Positions 1-5,945 of a stretch of DNA of 6,966 bases are shown in pieces; position 1 is the stretch's first letter; each line of letters begins with the position of its first letter. The stretch is from Methanobacteriota archaeon (GTDB lineage Archaea; Hydrothermarchaeota; Hydrothermarchaeia; Hydrothermarchaeales; JACQPM01). A program made the translations under genes and the position numbers. Under the pieces are notes generated by a model. It saw only the letters and a program-made list of their open reading frames with translations. It did no database searches and was not told where the DNA came from. The DNA lies in NCBI GenBank assembly GCA_016207475.1, contig JACQPM010000134.1, positions 1 through 6,966 on the forward strand. Direction: 5' to 3'.

Positions 1-171
1 ATGATCCTGGAGGCGGCGCGGAGGGGCCTCAGGATAGGGGAGGTCCCCATCTCCTGCGTCTATGGCTCCGAGACCTCGTCGGTGAGGCCTGTTAGGGATA
101 CCCTGCGGGTCATGTACCATATCTTCCGGTTCCTTCTCGGGAGGGGCAGGAGTGATAATATACACCGATAG
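1..171 (+). CDS. C-terminal end of a family 2 glycosyltransferase (partial)
   Basis: Frame 1 is open from the first base to a TAG at 169-171, giving the last 56 residues of a protein whose start lies outside the window. The stretch reads as EAARRGLRIGEVPI, then YGSETS, then RPVRDTLRVMYHIFRFLL. This pattern (an E..L.A...G.RI.EVPI segment, a Y-G-x-E-x-S element, and a short basic-hydrophobic tail) is typical of the C-terminal end of dolichyl-phosphate mannose/glucose synthase-like GT2 enzymes. Those transfer a sugar from a nucleotide donor to a polyprenyl-phosphate carrier on the cytoplasmic side of the membrane. The catalytic N-terminal half is missing, so donor and acceptor cannot be read. 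The ATG at base 1 is most likely an internal methionine. Its end overlaps the following deacetylase gene by 20 nt in another frame, suggesting co-transcription. Confidence 0.7.
   Translation: MILEAARRGLRIGEVPISCVYGSETSSVRPVRDTLRVMYHIFRFLLGRGRSDNIHR
139..146 (+). promoter_or_regulatory. Ribosome binding site of the deacetylase gene
   Basis: GGGAGGGG lies 5 nt before the GTG at 152 and inside the end of the upstream gene. It is a good purine-rich match to an archaeal Shine-Dalgarno site. It supports the GTG at 152 as the start rather than a downstream ATG, and suggests translational coupling to the glycosyltransferase. Confidence 0.6.
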
Positions 172-1159
172 GTACCTGGTCCACGACCTGCCCACCCACC
201 CGGAGAACGCCCAGAGGTTGAAGGCCATTATGGCCTTCCTCGAGAAGGACGGCTTTCTCGATAAGGTCCGGGTTGTGGAACCCCTGGCCGCTGGGGAGGA
301 GGAGATCCTGAAGGTCCATACCCGGGGCCACCTAGCCCGTGTGCGGGAGGTCTCTGCGGCCGGGGGGATGCTCGACCCCGATACGTATACGACGCCCCAG
401 AGCTACGAAGTGGCCCTTCTGGCTGTCGGGGGCGTCCTGAGAGGAATCCGGGAAGGAGGGAACTCCTTCGCCCTCGTCAGGCCCCCTGGCCATCACGCCG
501 AGGGGGATAGGGCCATGGGCTTCTGCCTCTTCAACAACGTCGCCATAGGCGCGATGTACGCGCTGGAGGAGATGGGGATCAAGAGGGTCTTCATCCTGGA
601 CTACGACGTCCACCACGGGAACGGGACCCAGAGGGCCTTCTACTCGGACCCCCGGGTCCTCTACGCCTCCCTCCACCAGGCCCCCCTCTACCCAGGGACC
701 GGGAGGATGGAGGAGGTTGGGGCCGGGGAGGGGGAGGGCTTCAATATAAACGTCCCCCTGCCGCCCGGGACCGGGGACAAGAGCTACCTCAGGGCCCTGG
801 AGGAGGTAGTGATACCGATGGCCGCCCAGTTCAAGCCCGAGCTGATCCTCTGCTCCGCAGGTTACGACGGCCATCACCGGGACCCTCTGGGAGGCCTCCT
901 CCTGACCGCCGAGGCCTACCGCCGCATCTCCGAGCTCCTCCTCACCCTCCGGGCACCGGTGGTAATGGCACTTGAAGGGGGCTACAGCCTGGAAGCCCTG
1001 CCCTTGGCTGTTGAAGCTGCCATGGGCCCCCTCTTCGGGATCGAAGTACCCAGAGGGAAAGAGGGGGCTGTGGAGGAGAGCCCAGGGGCTACGAGGGTGG
1101 TGGAGGAGAGGATAGAGACCCTGAGGAGGATCTTGGCGCCTTATTGGGGGAAGGGTTAG
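152..1159 (+). CDS. Histone deacetylase/AcuC-family zinc deacetylase
   Basis: A complete 335-residue member of the arginase-deacetylase fold family (class II HDAC, AcuC and acetylpolyamine amidohydrolase relatives). It is predicted to hydrolyse acetyl groups from lysines or small amines in the cytoplasm. All expected active-site elements are visible: the tandem His pair in RPPGHHAEG (H114, H115), the DYDVHHGNG block with D152 and H154 as zinc ligands, the third ligand D239 in SAGYDGHHRDPLGG, and Y278 in the EGGY motif as the transition-state tyrosine. The position that carries a gatekeeper Glu in HDAC10-type polyamine deacetylases (DPEG) is Leu here (DPLG, L246), which argues against a polyamine-specific enzyme. 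The GTG start follows a strong SD and fits the family N-terminus (YTDRYLVHD..HPENAQRL). About 45 residues after the core form a charged tail. In archaea the substrate is usually unknown; acetylated chromatin proteins are one possibility. Confidence 0.95.
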   Translation: MIIYTDRYLVHDLPTHPENAQRLKAIMAFLEKDGFLDKVRVVEPLAAGEEEILKVHTRGHLARVREVSAAGGMLDPDTYTTPQSYEVALLAVGGVLRGIREGGNSFALVRPPGHHAEGDRAMGFCLFNNVAIGAMYALEEMGIKRVFILDYDVHHGNGTQRAFYSDPRVLYASLHQAPLYPGTGRMEEVGAGEGEGFNINVPLPPGTGDKSYLRALEEVVIPMAAQFKPELILCSAGYDGHHRDPLGGLLLTAEAYRRISELLLTLRAPVVMALEGGYSLEALPLAVEAAMGPLFGIEVPRGKEGAVEESPGATRVVEERIETLRRILAPYWGKG

Positions 1160-1165
1160 GGGCCG

Positions 1166-1966
1166 TCAGTCTGTCTCGAACTTACAGGTGCTGGACCACG
1201 CCCCCCAGTTCCCGGCCGTGTCCTGGGCCTTGACGTGCCAGTAGTACTTCGTGTCCTTGTCGATGCCGTCGGAAGAGCCCACGGAGTACCAGATGCTGTT
1301 GGTGAAGCCATCGAAGACGATCTCCTGCACGAAGTTCCCGAAGGAGTCGGTCTTGCTGCTCTCGGATATCTGGAGCCGGTACTGGAGGATGCCGCTCTCG
1401 GGGTCCGTCACGGCGGACCAGCTCAGGTTCACGGGCCTGTCCTCATCTGGGCTGAAGCTGCAGGGGTCGAGGCCAGTGGGCGCTCCTGGTGGGGTCACGT
1501 CGTAGCCCACGAGCCCGCCGGCCCCGACCTTTATCAGGAGGGAGTTTAGGTTGCCCACGAAATAGACATCGCTGCTCACGGAGGTGACGTTGTAAGGGGC
1601 GCCGGTGAAGTTGACGTAGAGGACCCCGCTGGCGTTAACCCTGGAGGTCGTGATCTTGAACTTATCGATGGTCAAGTTTATCATGAAGCGTTCGGAGGTG
1701 GTTCCCTCTATATCAGGCACCCACTGATTCCGCACGTGGTCCTCGATGGTGGCGTTGTCGTATCCGTGGAGCGTGACGAGGTCCTTTGCCGTATTCTCCC
1801 AGTCCATCTCCACACCCGTGGCGATGTAGTGGACCTTGTCGGCCTTTATGGCCGTGATGGACCCCGCATCTCCGACCCGGGTCATGGCCGAGAAGGAGGC
1901 GGCCAGGATTATGGCCGGGATTACGAGGAGGAAAGCGGTGGCAGTGAAGACGAAGGCGCGCCCCAT
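1166..1966 (-). CDS. Exported membrane-anchored protein with C-terminal fibronectin-III-like domain
   Basis: This 266-residue protein is the last gene of a three-gene minus-strand cassette. Its start touches the stop of the preceding gene (TAG then ATG, no gap), and a GGGGGGAT purine run a few nt upstream can serve as SD. Residues 1-25 are a basic start (MGRA) and a hydrophobic helix with the FVFTA...IP pattern shared with the two upstream proteins, but with Thr where they have Asp. Residues about 30-150 are an unrecognised, mostly beta-like region with five NxS/T sequons (near 71, 97, 111, 119, 126) and a sixth at 180. Residues about 157-266 look like a fibronectin-III/Ig-type domain: a TPPGAPTGL entry, LSWSAVTDPESGI, YRLQIS, YYWHVKAQDTAGNWGAWS and a final KFETD. 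C169 and C261 bracket this domain and could form a disulfide. A surface adhesive or tip role is an inference. The gene converges on the deacetylase gene with a 6-nt gap. Confidence 0.85.
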   Translation of the reverse strand: MGRAFVFTATAFLLVIPAIILAASFSAMTRVGDAGSITAIKADKVHYIATGVEMDWENTAKDLVTLHGYDNATIEDHVRNQWVPDIEGTTSERFMINLTIDKFKITTSRVNASGVLYVNFTGAPYNVTSVSSDVYFVGNLNSLLIKVGAGGLVGYDVTPPGAPTGLDPCSFSPDEDRPVNLSWSAVTDPESGILQYRLQISESSKTDSFGNFVQEIVFDGFTNSIWYSVGSSDGIDKDTKYYWHVKAQDTAGNWGAWSSTCKFETD

Positions 1967-3451
1967 CTAATCCCCCCATAACTTGAGGGTGACCACGTAG
2001 TGCTTCAGCATGAAGAAGGCCGAGTCCACATTCACCTGCCCTTTCTTCTCCACTATGGTGTTGGACCCGCTCAGGTCCACCCTGGTGAGGGGGAGCTGGT
2101 TGAGGACCCCGCCCAGCTCGCTGCCGGCGGCGTTGATGGAGTTGTTGTAGTTGTTGAAGAAGGTGGTGCCGGAGGCCGTGGCGTTGAAGATCCTCTCGCT
2201 CTCCGCCATGGGGATGCCTACGAAGAGGTTCGGGGCTAGGGACCTGGAGTACTCGTTGAGGTCTATGCTGGCGGAACTGGCGGTGGTCTCGTTCTTTGTG
2301 GTGGCGTTTATGAGCCCCGAGGGGCTGCACGCGCCCGAATTTATCTCGACGTTCAAGACCCCCGAGGTCGAGGAGCTCAGCCTTATGTCCGTTATGTTGA
2401 AGCAGGCCCCCCTGAGGACCTGGAGCTGGAGGGTGTCCTTGATGGTGTAGTTGTTGTCGGCCACGTTCTTCCGCCAGACCTCCACCGTCACATTCCCGGT
2501 CTCGCCGGGCAGGACGGAGCCCTCAGTGGCGACGTATATCTTGCCCACCTGCCCCATCTTGGCCTGGACCCTGAGGCGGTAGTTGGCATCGGAGCTGGTG
2601 ACATTCGTGCTGGTGGTGGCGCCCAGGTTATAATTCGCCGACTGGAAGGCGGCGTATATCACGTCGGTGGCCCCCACCGTCATGTTCTCGTAGTCACTGG
2701 GCATGGGGTAGGGGTCCAGGATCGTGCTCATGTTGTAGGTCAGGGTACCCCGGCTGGCGTTGTCCAGGATGAGCTTCAGCTGGGTCAGTCCATTGACGGC
2801 ATCCGCCTTCCCCTGGGCATTGGCCCTGGCAGTGAGCTGGTCGAGCATGAAGTCCAGGGTATTGTCGGAGGAGCCCCAGTAGGTGGAGAAGTTGCCCAGC
2901 CGGGTGGTGACGCCGCTGATGCTGTTCCACTGGATGCCGGTGGGATAGTCCGTTATTATGGTCCCTTTCCCACCATGGCTCGTCACGCCCACCATGGCAA
3001 GGAGGAGGGTGGTGAGGGCATCGGCCTCGTCCTGGGTCTCCACGAAGTTCTTCACCAGGATGTTGGGGAAGACGGTAATGTTCCTGGCCTCGCTCCCGAT
3101 GGCGATCACGTTACCTGTGGCGATGATATCGGTGGTGTTGGATGGCGCCCCCCTCGCGAGGTTCACTGCCACAACCCCCGTCTCTGGGTCCTCCACCAGG
3201 TAGCTGTAGTTCAGGTAGCTGGGGACGATCCACTGGAGGGTGGTGTTCAGGTCCGTCACGTTGGTAGACCTGGTATCGCCCCTTATCTCCATGATCCTGA
3301 GGATATCGTGGGCCATGCGCTCCTTACCCAGGAGGTTCTGCTGCAGGTAGAGGCTCCCCCCGCCCCCAATGTGGGAGATTGCCCCCAGTGCCAGGAAGAG
3401 GGGGATGAGGGCCAGGACCGCGTCCATGGTGAAGATGAAGCCCTTGCTCAC
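1967..3451 (-). CDS. Large exported pilin-like surface protein, sequon-rich
   Basis: A 494-residue protein, the middle gene of the cassette. Its GTG start overlaps the TGA of the upstream gene by 4 nt (GTGA) and is preceded by an excellent SD. The N-terminus is MSKG followed by FIFTMDAVLALIPLFLALGA, a basic-small-hydrophobic arrangement like archaeal class III (type IV pilin) signal peptides, then a helical stretch with an A-x-D-I-L pattern (residues about 45-55) also seen in its upstream neighbour. The rest (about 60-490) is predicted to be outside the cell: about 17 NxS/T sequons spread along it, many Ser/Thr, and only two cysteines (C350, C375), which could pair. Residues about 300-380, including LPGETGNVTVEVW, resemble a beta-sandwich adhesion-type domain, but I cannot name the family. 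I see no catalytic motif. It is probably a structural component of a surface appendage or cell-wall-associated complex; function unknown. Confidence 0.85.
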   Translation of the reverse strand: MSKGFIFTMDAVLALIPLFLALGAISHIGGGGSLYLQQNLLGKERMAHDILRIMEIRGDTRSTNVTDLNTTLQWIVPSYLNYSYLVEDPETGVVAVNLARGAPSNTTDIIATGNVIAIGSEARNITVFPNILVKNFVETQDEADALTTLLLAMVGVTSHGGKGTIITDYPTGIQWNSISGVTTRLGNFSTYWGSSDNTLDFMLDQLTARANAQGKADAVNGLTQLKLILDNASRGTLTYNMSTILDPYPMPSDYENMTVGATDVIYAAFQSANYNLGATTSTNVTSSDANYRLRVQAKMGQVGKIYVATEGSVLPGETGNVTVEVWRKNVADNNYTIKDTLQLQVLRGACFNITDIRLSSSTSGVLNVEINSGACSPSGLINATTKNETTASSASIDLNEYSRSLAPNLFVGIPMAESERIFNATASGTTFFNNYNNSINAAGSELGGVLNQLPLTRVDLSGSNTIVEKKGQVNVDSAFFMLKHYVVTLKLWGD

Positions 3452-4407
3452 CTCCCCACCTCCAGCCGCAGGCGCACGGCCTGGGGCTCGTTCAGAGCAG
3501 CGTACTCAGTCACGCTGCTCTGGGGGATGCTGAGGGGGGCCTTCAGGACATAGAAGTCGGCCCCGTTGACGTTGGGGGACCCGGTGGCCCTTATGTAGAC
3601 GTAGTTCGTGCCTACGACGAGGGTGAAGTCCGAGCCTATATTCCTGGTCCCCCACTCCTTACCGCTGTTGCCGAAGGAGGAGGAGAAGAGGTCCTGCTTC
3701 GGGCTGCCGAGGTTGGAGCACTTGTCGCAGCAGTCTACCTGGGCCGACCTGTGGGCGTACTCAGCGTTCACCCCCCCGTCGCTGGCATACCCCAGCCAGT
3801 AGTTGAAGTTCGAGAGTTCGTCGGCCTTTATGGTGAAGGCCATCTCGTAGATGAACTGGTTGGCGGAGCAGGTGGTGCAGCACCTCTCCGAGGCCTCCTT
3901 GTCCCCGTGGGCTATCTGGTGGGTTTCTCCCAGGACGTTGAGGACGTAATAGAGGAGGTTCCTCTCCACCACCGCCAGGTCCGTGACGTTGGTCTTGGTC
4001 CCGTTGCAGACTGTTATGTTCAGGGTGACACCCTCCAGCCCCCGGATGGTGAGGTTGTAGTAGGGGTACCGGTTGTTCAGGAGCTGGTTGACGTGGGTGA
4101 CATTCAGGATCGCCATCTTGGTCTCGTCGATGAGGATGGGGACCGTGTAGTTCTTTGCGGGGTCGTAGTAGGCGATGCCTGGGACCGTGGGAGGGTTGGT
4201 GGAGTTCCAGTCGAGAGGCATCCCCGGGGTCTTCGCCAGGGCGTCGGCGGCGTCGTTGGCAGCCCGTTGGATGGAGTAGCCCACGGCGTACTCCTGGACC
4301 TGCGTTACTACGCCTCCCATGGCGTTGGCCGAGACCCCCAGGACTATGGTCAGGGGGATGAGGGCCAGGAGGAGGTCCAAGGTGAAGAGCTGGGCCCGGG
4401 ATGGCAT
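3448..4407 (-). CDS. Exported pilin-like protein with two CCxxC motifs
   Basis: A 319-residue protein and first gene of the three-gene cassette. The ATG sits 26 nt from the centre of a TATA box, so the mRNA is probably leaderless. Residues 1-26 (MPSRA, then QLFTLDLLLALIPLTIVLGVS) form a pilin-like N-terminal anchor almost the same as that of the next protein. It is followed by a helical segment ending in ANDAADALAKTPGMPLDW, a pattern I associate with archaeal pilin-like exported proteins. Seven NxS/T sequons crowd into residues 68-140 (at 68, 86, 102, 118, 130, 135, 140), and none follows. Seven cysteines are present: C134 and two CCxxC motifs (C176, C177, C180 and C226, C227, C230) 50 residues apart, which could form disulfides or bind a metal. 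The C-terminal 90 residues look beta-rich, with no recognised domain. The likely location is the outer face of the membrane; a pilus-like or envelope role is inferred from context only. Confidence 0.85.
   Translation of the reverse strand: MPSRAQLFTLDLLLALIPLTIVLGVSANAMGGVVTQVQEYAVGYSIQRAANDAADALAKTPGMPLDWNSTNPPTVPGIAYYDPAKNYTVPILIDETKMAILNVTHVNQLLNNRYPYYNLTIRGLEGVTLNITVCNGTKTNVTDLAVVERNLLYYVLNVLGETHQIAHGDKEASERCCTTCSANQFIYEMAFTIKADELSNFNYWLGYASDGGVNAEYAHRSAQVDCCDKCSNLGSPKQDLFSSSFGNSGKEWGTRNIGSDFTLVVGTNYVYIRATGSPNVNGADFYVLKAPLSIPQSSVTEYAALNEPQAVRLRLEVGR
3457..3463 (-). promoter_or_regulatory. Shine-Dalgarno site of the 494-residue protein gene
   Basis: Read on the minus strand, GGAGGTG lies 5 nt before the GTG at 3451, within the last codons of the upstream gene. 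It matches the anti-SD core almost perfectly and is the reason to accept the GTG start that overlaps the upstream TGA. Confidence 0.7.
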
Positions 4408-4429
4408 GCGTATCTATTGGTGCCGGCGG

Positions 4430-4442
4430 ATTTATACCTTTC
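4430..4442 (-). promoter_or_regulatory. TATA box and BRE of the surface-protein cassette
   Basis: On the minus strand GAAAGG (BRE-like, 4442-4437) is followed by TATAAAT (4436-4430). The centre of the box is about 26 nt from the A of the ATG at 4407, the distance expected when transcription begins at or next to the start codon. The promoter lies in the 41-nt gap after the coaD stop, so the three-gene cassette can be transcribed independently of coaD. No U-rich terminator is visible in that gap. Confidence 0.65.
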
Positions 4443-4448
4443 CACCAA

Positions 4449-4901
4449 CTACTCCAGGACCCTCCCCTCGGGGTCTATCTCCCCCCTCCTGATCCGCGTG
4501 GCCGATATGGGCCCGCCGTCCTCCGCCAGGACCCTGGGGACGACGATGAGCTCCAAGGGCTGATGCCCGCTCTTGCGACGGAGGGCGTTGATCTCCTCCC
4601 CCCTCCGCCTCGTCTCCACGGAAACCACCAGCGCCTCCAGCGACCCGTCGGTCACTGCCGGGCCGTAGGGGTCCCGGAGTTCTACCACCTCGTACCTCCC
4701 CTTGAACCTGCGGTCGAGGAACCGCCTCAGGCCCTCCTCCCTCTCCCCGTACGGAGCCACCCCCCTCTTCTCCAGCATCTCCCTGGAGGTTAGACCTATT
4801 ACGACGTGCCCACCGACCTCGAAGGCCTTCTCCAGGAGCTTTTTATGGCCCTTGTGGAGGATGTCGAAGGTCCCACCAAGGGCGACCTTCCCGAAGTGCA
4901 T
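4449..4901 (-). CDS. coaD: Phosphopantetheine adenylyltransferase, archaeal type
   Basis: A complete 150-residue cytidylyltransferase-like enzyme that joins 4'-phosphopantetheine and ATP into dephospho-CoA and pyrophosphate, the penultimate step of coenzyme A synthesis in the cytoplasm. Visible motifs are the nucleotide-binding start GGTFDILHKGHKKLL (residues 9-23, with the HxGH pair H16 and H19), GLTSREML (36-43) and the ISATRIRRGEID element (132-143) that corresponds to the ISSTR signature. Length and motif order match the archaeal COG1019 family rather than bacterial CoaD. The start is fixed: an in-frame TAA lies four codons upstream, and the GGTFD motif begins at residue 9. Between the ATG and the AT box is a run of seven C on the coding strand, so there is no Shine-Dalgarno. 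It diverges from the peptidase gene across a 40-nt spacer. Confidence 0.95.
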   Translation of the reverse strand: MHFGKVALGGTFDILHKGHKKLLEKAFEVGGHVVIGLTSREMLEKRGVAPYGEREEGLRRFLDRRFKGRYEVVELRDPYGPAVTDGSLEALVVSVETRRRGEEINALRRKSGHQPLELIVVPRVLAEDGGPISATRIRRGEIDPEGRVLE

Positions 4902-4908
4902 GGGGGGG

Positions 4909-4920
4909 TATTTTTATAAG
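4909..4920 (+). promoter_or_regulatory. TATA box for the peptidase-larC operon, in a divergent spacer
   Basis: TATTTTTATAAG is the only strong AT-rich element in the 40-nt spacer between coaD and the peptidase gene. On the plus strand TTTTTATA (4911-4918) is centred about 27 nt before the ATG at 4942, fitting a leaderless peptidase-larC transcript. Read on the minus strand it also looks like a TATA box (TATAAAAA) but is only about 14 nt from the coaD ATG, too close for a normal start. coaD may instead use the weaker GATTATCTA (minus strand, 4935-4927), centred about 30 nt away. Confidence 0.6.
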
Positions 4921-4941
4921 TGGCGGTAGATAATCCCTTCT

Positions 4942-5943
4942 ATGGGCACGGGAAGGCTGGAGAAGGCCCTGGGCCACCTCTGCGCAGGTGATATACCGGT
5001 TGGTATCGTCCAGAAGCCCGAGAGCATCTTCTACCTGACTGGCTTCTACCCCTCCTCCTCGGCCGTCCTCCTCCTCAGGGCCGAGCCCCTCCTGCTCTTA
5101 TCCCAGATGGACGGGCCGAGGCTGGGCGAGGTCAGGGGCGTGAAGGCCAAGGTGGTGGAGAAGTTCGAGGGGGACCTGAAGCGGCTTGGGCCGAAGGTGG
5201 GGGCGGAGAAGGGTACCGTATCCCTGGCTTTCTACGAGAAGTACCTCAAGGGGAAAGAGGTCGTGGACCTGGACTTCCTCCAGAGGATGCGCTCCGTGAA
5301 GGATGAAGGGGAGGTGAGGGCCATAAAGCGGGCGATCAGAGTGGCTGAGGGTGCCATGGGGGAGGTCCTGGAATCCGTGATGGTGGGAGGGGAGTCGGAG
5401 AGGGGACTGGCAGCCAGGGCGGAGTACCTGATAAAGGGGAGGGCTGAAGTGGCCTTCGAGGCCATCGTGGCCTCGGGCAGGAACTCCACCATCCCCCACC
5501 ACAGGCCTACGGACAGGACGGTGAGGGCCGGCGACGCGGTCATAGTGGACCTGGGAGCCCGGGTGGGCCACTACAACTCCGACATGACCAGGACCCACGT
5601 ACCGCCCACGGGGGAGGAGCTGTACGAGATCGTCCTGGAGGCCCAGGAGGCGGGGATAAAGGAGTGTTACACAGGGAACGCCCTGAAGAACGCTGACCTG
5701 GCGGTGCGCCGGGTGCTCAGGGAGTACGGCTACGAGGATGCTTTTCTCCATTCTACTGGCCACGGGGTGGGGCTGGAGGTCCATGAGGGCCCCAGGCTGG
5801 CCAGGGATGAGAAGGGGCGGTTCGAGGCAGGGATGGTGGTGACGGTGGAGCCAGGCGTGTACAGTAAGAGGTTCGGCGTGAGGATAGAGGACATGGTCCT
5901 GGTGGGACCCAGACCCAGGGTCCTCAGCCGGTTCAGGAAGTAG
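4942..5943 (+). CDS. M24-family Xaa-Pro aminopeptidase/dipeptidase
   Basis: A complete 333-residue metallopeptidase with the two-domain layout of prolidase/aminopeptidase P. The N-terminal creatinase-like domain spans about residues 1-115 (includes ESIFYLTGFYPSSSA). The pita-bread catalytic domain follows from about 120 (SVKDEGEVRAIKRAIRVAE). All five dinuclear-metal ligands are visible: D203 in IVDLGA, D214 in NSDMTRT, H274 in STGHGVGLEVHEGP, E303 in TVEPGVY and E316 in RIEDMV. H187 in IPHHRPT and H281 match the substrate-side histidines of M24B enzymes. It is expected to cut peptide bonds next to proline in the cytoplasm, recycling peptides; dipeptidase versus aminopeptidase activity cannot be told from sequence. 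The length (about 330-370) is normal for archaeal and Gram-positive forms. The ATG fits a leaderless transcript from the upstream TATA box. larC begins 2 nt after its TAG, so the two are probably one operon. Confidence 0.95.
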   Translation: MGTGRLEKALGHLCAGDIPVGIVQKPESIFYLTGFYPSSSAVLLLRAEPLLLLSQMDGPRLGEVRGVKAKVVEKFEGDLKRLGPKVGAEKGTVSLAFYEKYLKGKEVVDLDFLQRMRSVKDEGEVRAIKRAIRVAEGAMGEVLESVMVGGESERGLAARAEYLIKGRAEVAFEAIVASGRNSTIPHHRPTDRTVRAGDAVIVDLGARVGHYNSDMTRTHVPPTGEELYEIVLEAQEAGIKECYTGNALKNADLAVRRVLREYGYEDAFLHSTGHGVGLEVHEGPRLARDEKGRFEAGMVVTVEPGVYSKRFGVRIEDMVLVGPRPRVLSRFRK

Positions 5944-5945
5944 CC

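Noticed and set aside
1..3. ATG at the first base as a true gene start
   Set aside because: The following 56 residues match the C-terminal end of a larger glycosyltransferase, so this is most likely an internal Met.
332..877. Minus-strand open frame (181 codons) opposite the deacetylase gene
   Set aside because: Antisense to a fully conserved active-site region; no motif of its own.
1071..1112. Short direct repeat GTGGAGGAGAG near the end of the deacetylase gene
   Set aside because: Two copies encode VEE-type charged tail residues; this fits ordinary Glu/Val codon use and is too short to call a functional repeat.
1160..1165. Bidirectional terminator between the converging deacetylase and surface-protein genes
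   Set aside because: Only 6 nt separate the stops, and I see no hairpin plus T-run in or next to the gap.
1713..2330. Minus-strand open frame (205 codons) spanning the 494/266 gene junction
   Set aside because: Same strand but a different frame from two well-supported coupled genes; its His/Arg/Gln-rich product is typical of a GC-rich off-frame reading.
2975..3553. Plus-strand open frame (192 codons) opposite the 494-residue gene
   Set aside because: It is rich in Gly, Val, Glu and His with no motif, and spans the junction of two real minus-strand genes; a shadow frame.
3751..4563. Long plus-strand open frame (270 codons) opposite the 319-residue gene
   Set aside because: Its translation is a Val/Gly/Glu-rich string with no recognisable domain. 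It runs antisense through a gene with a clear exported-protein signature and across that gene's promoter. It is a GC-rich shadow frame.
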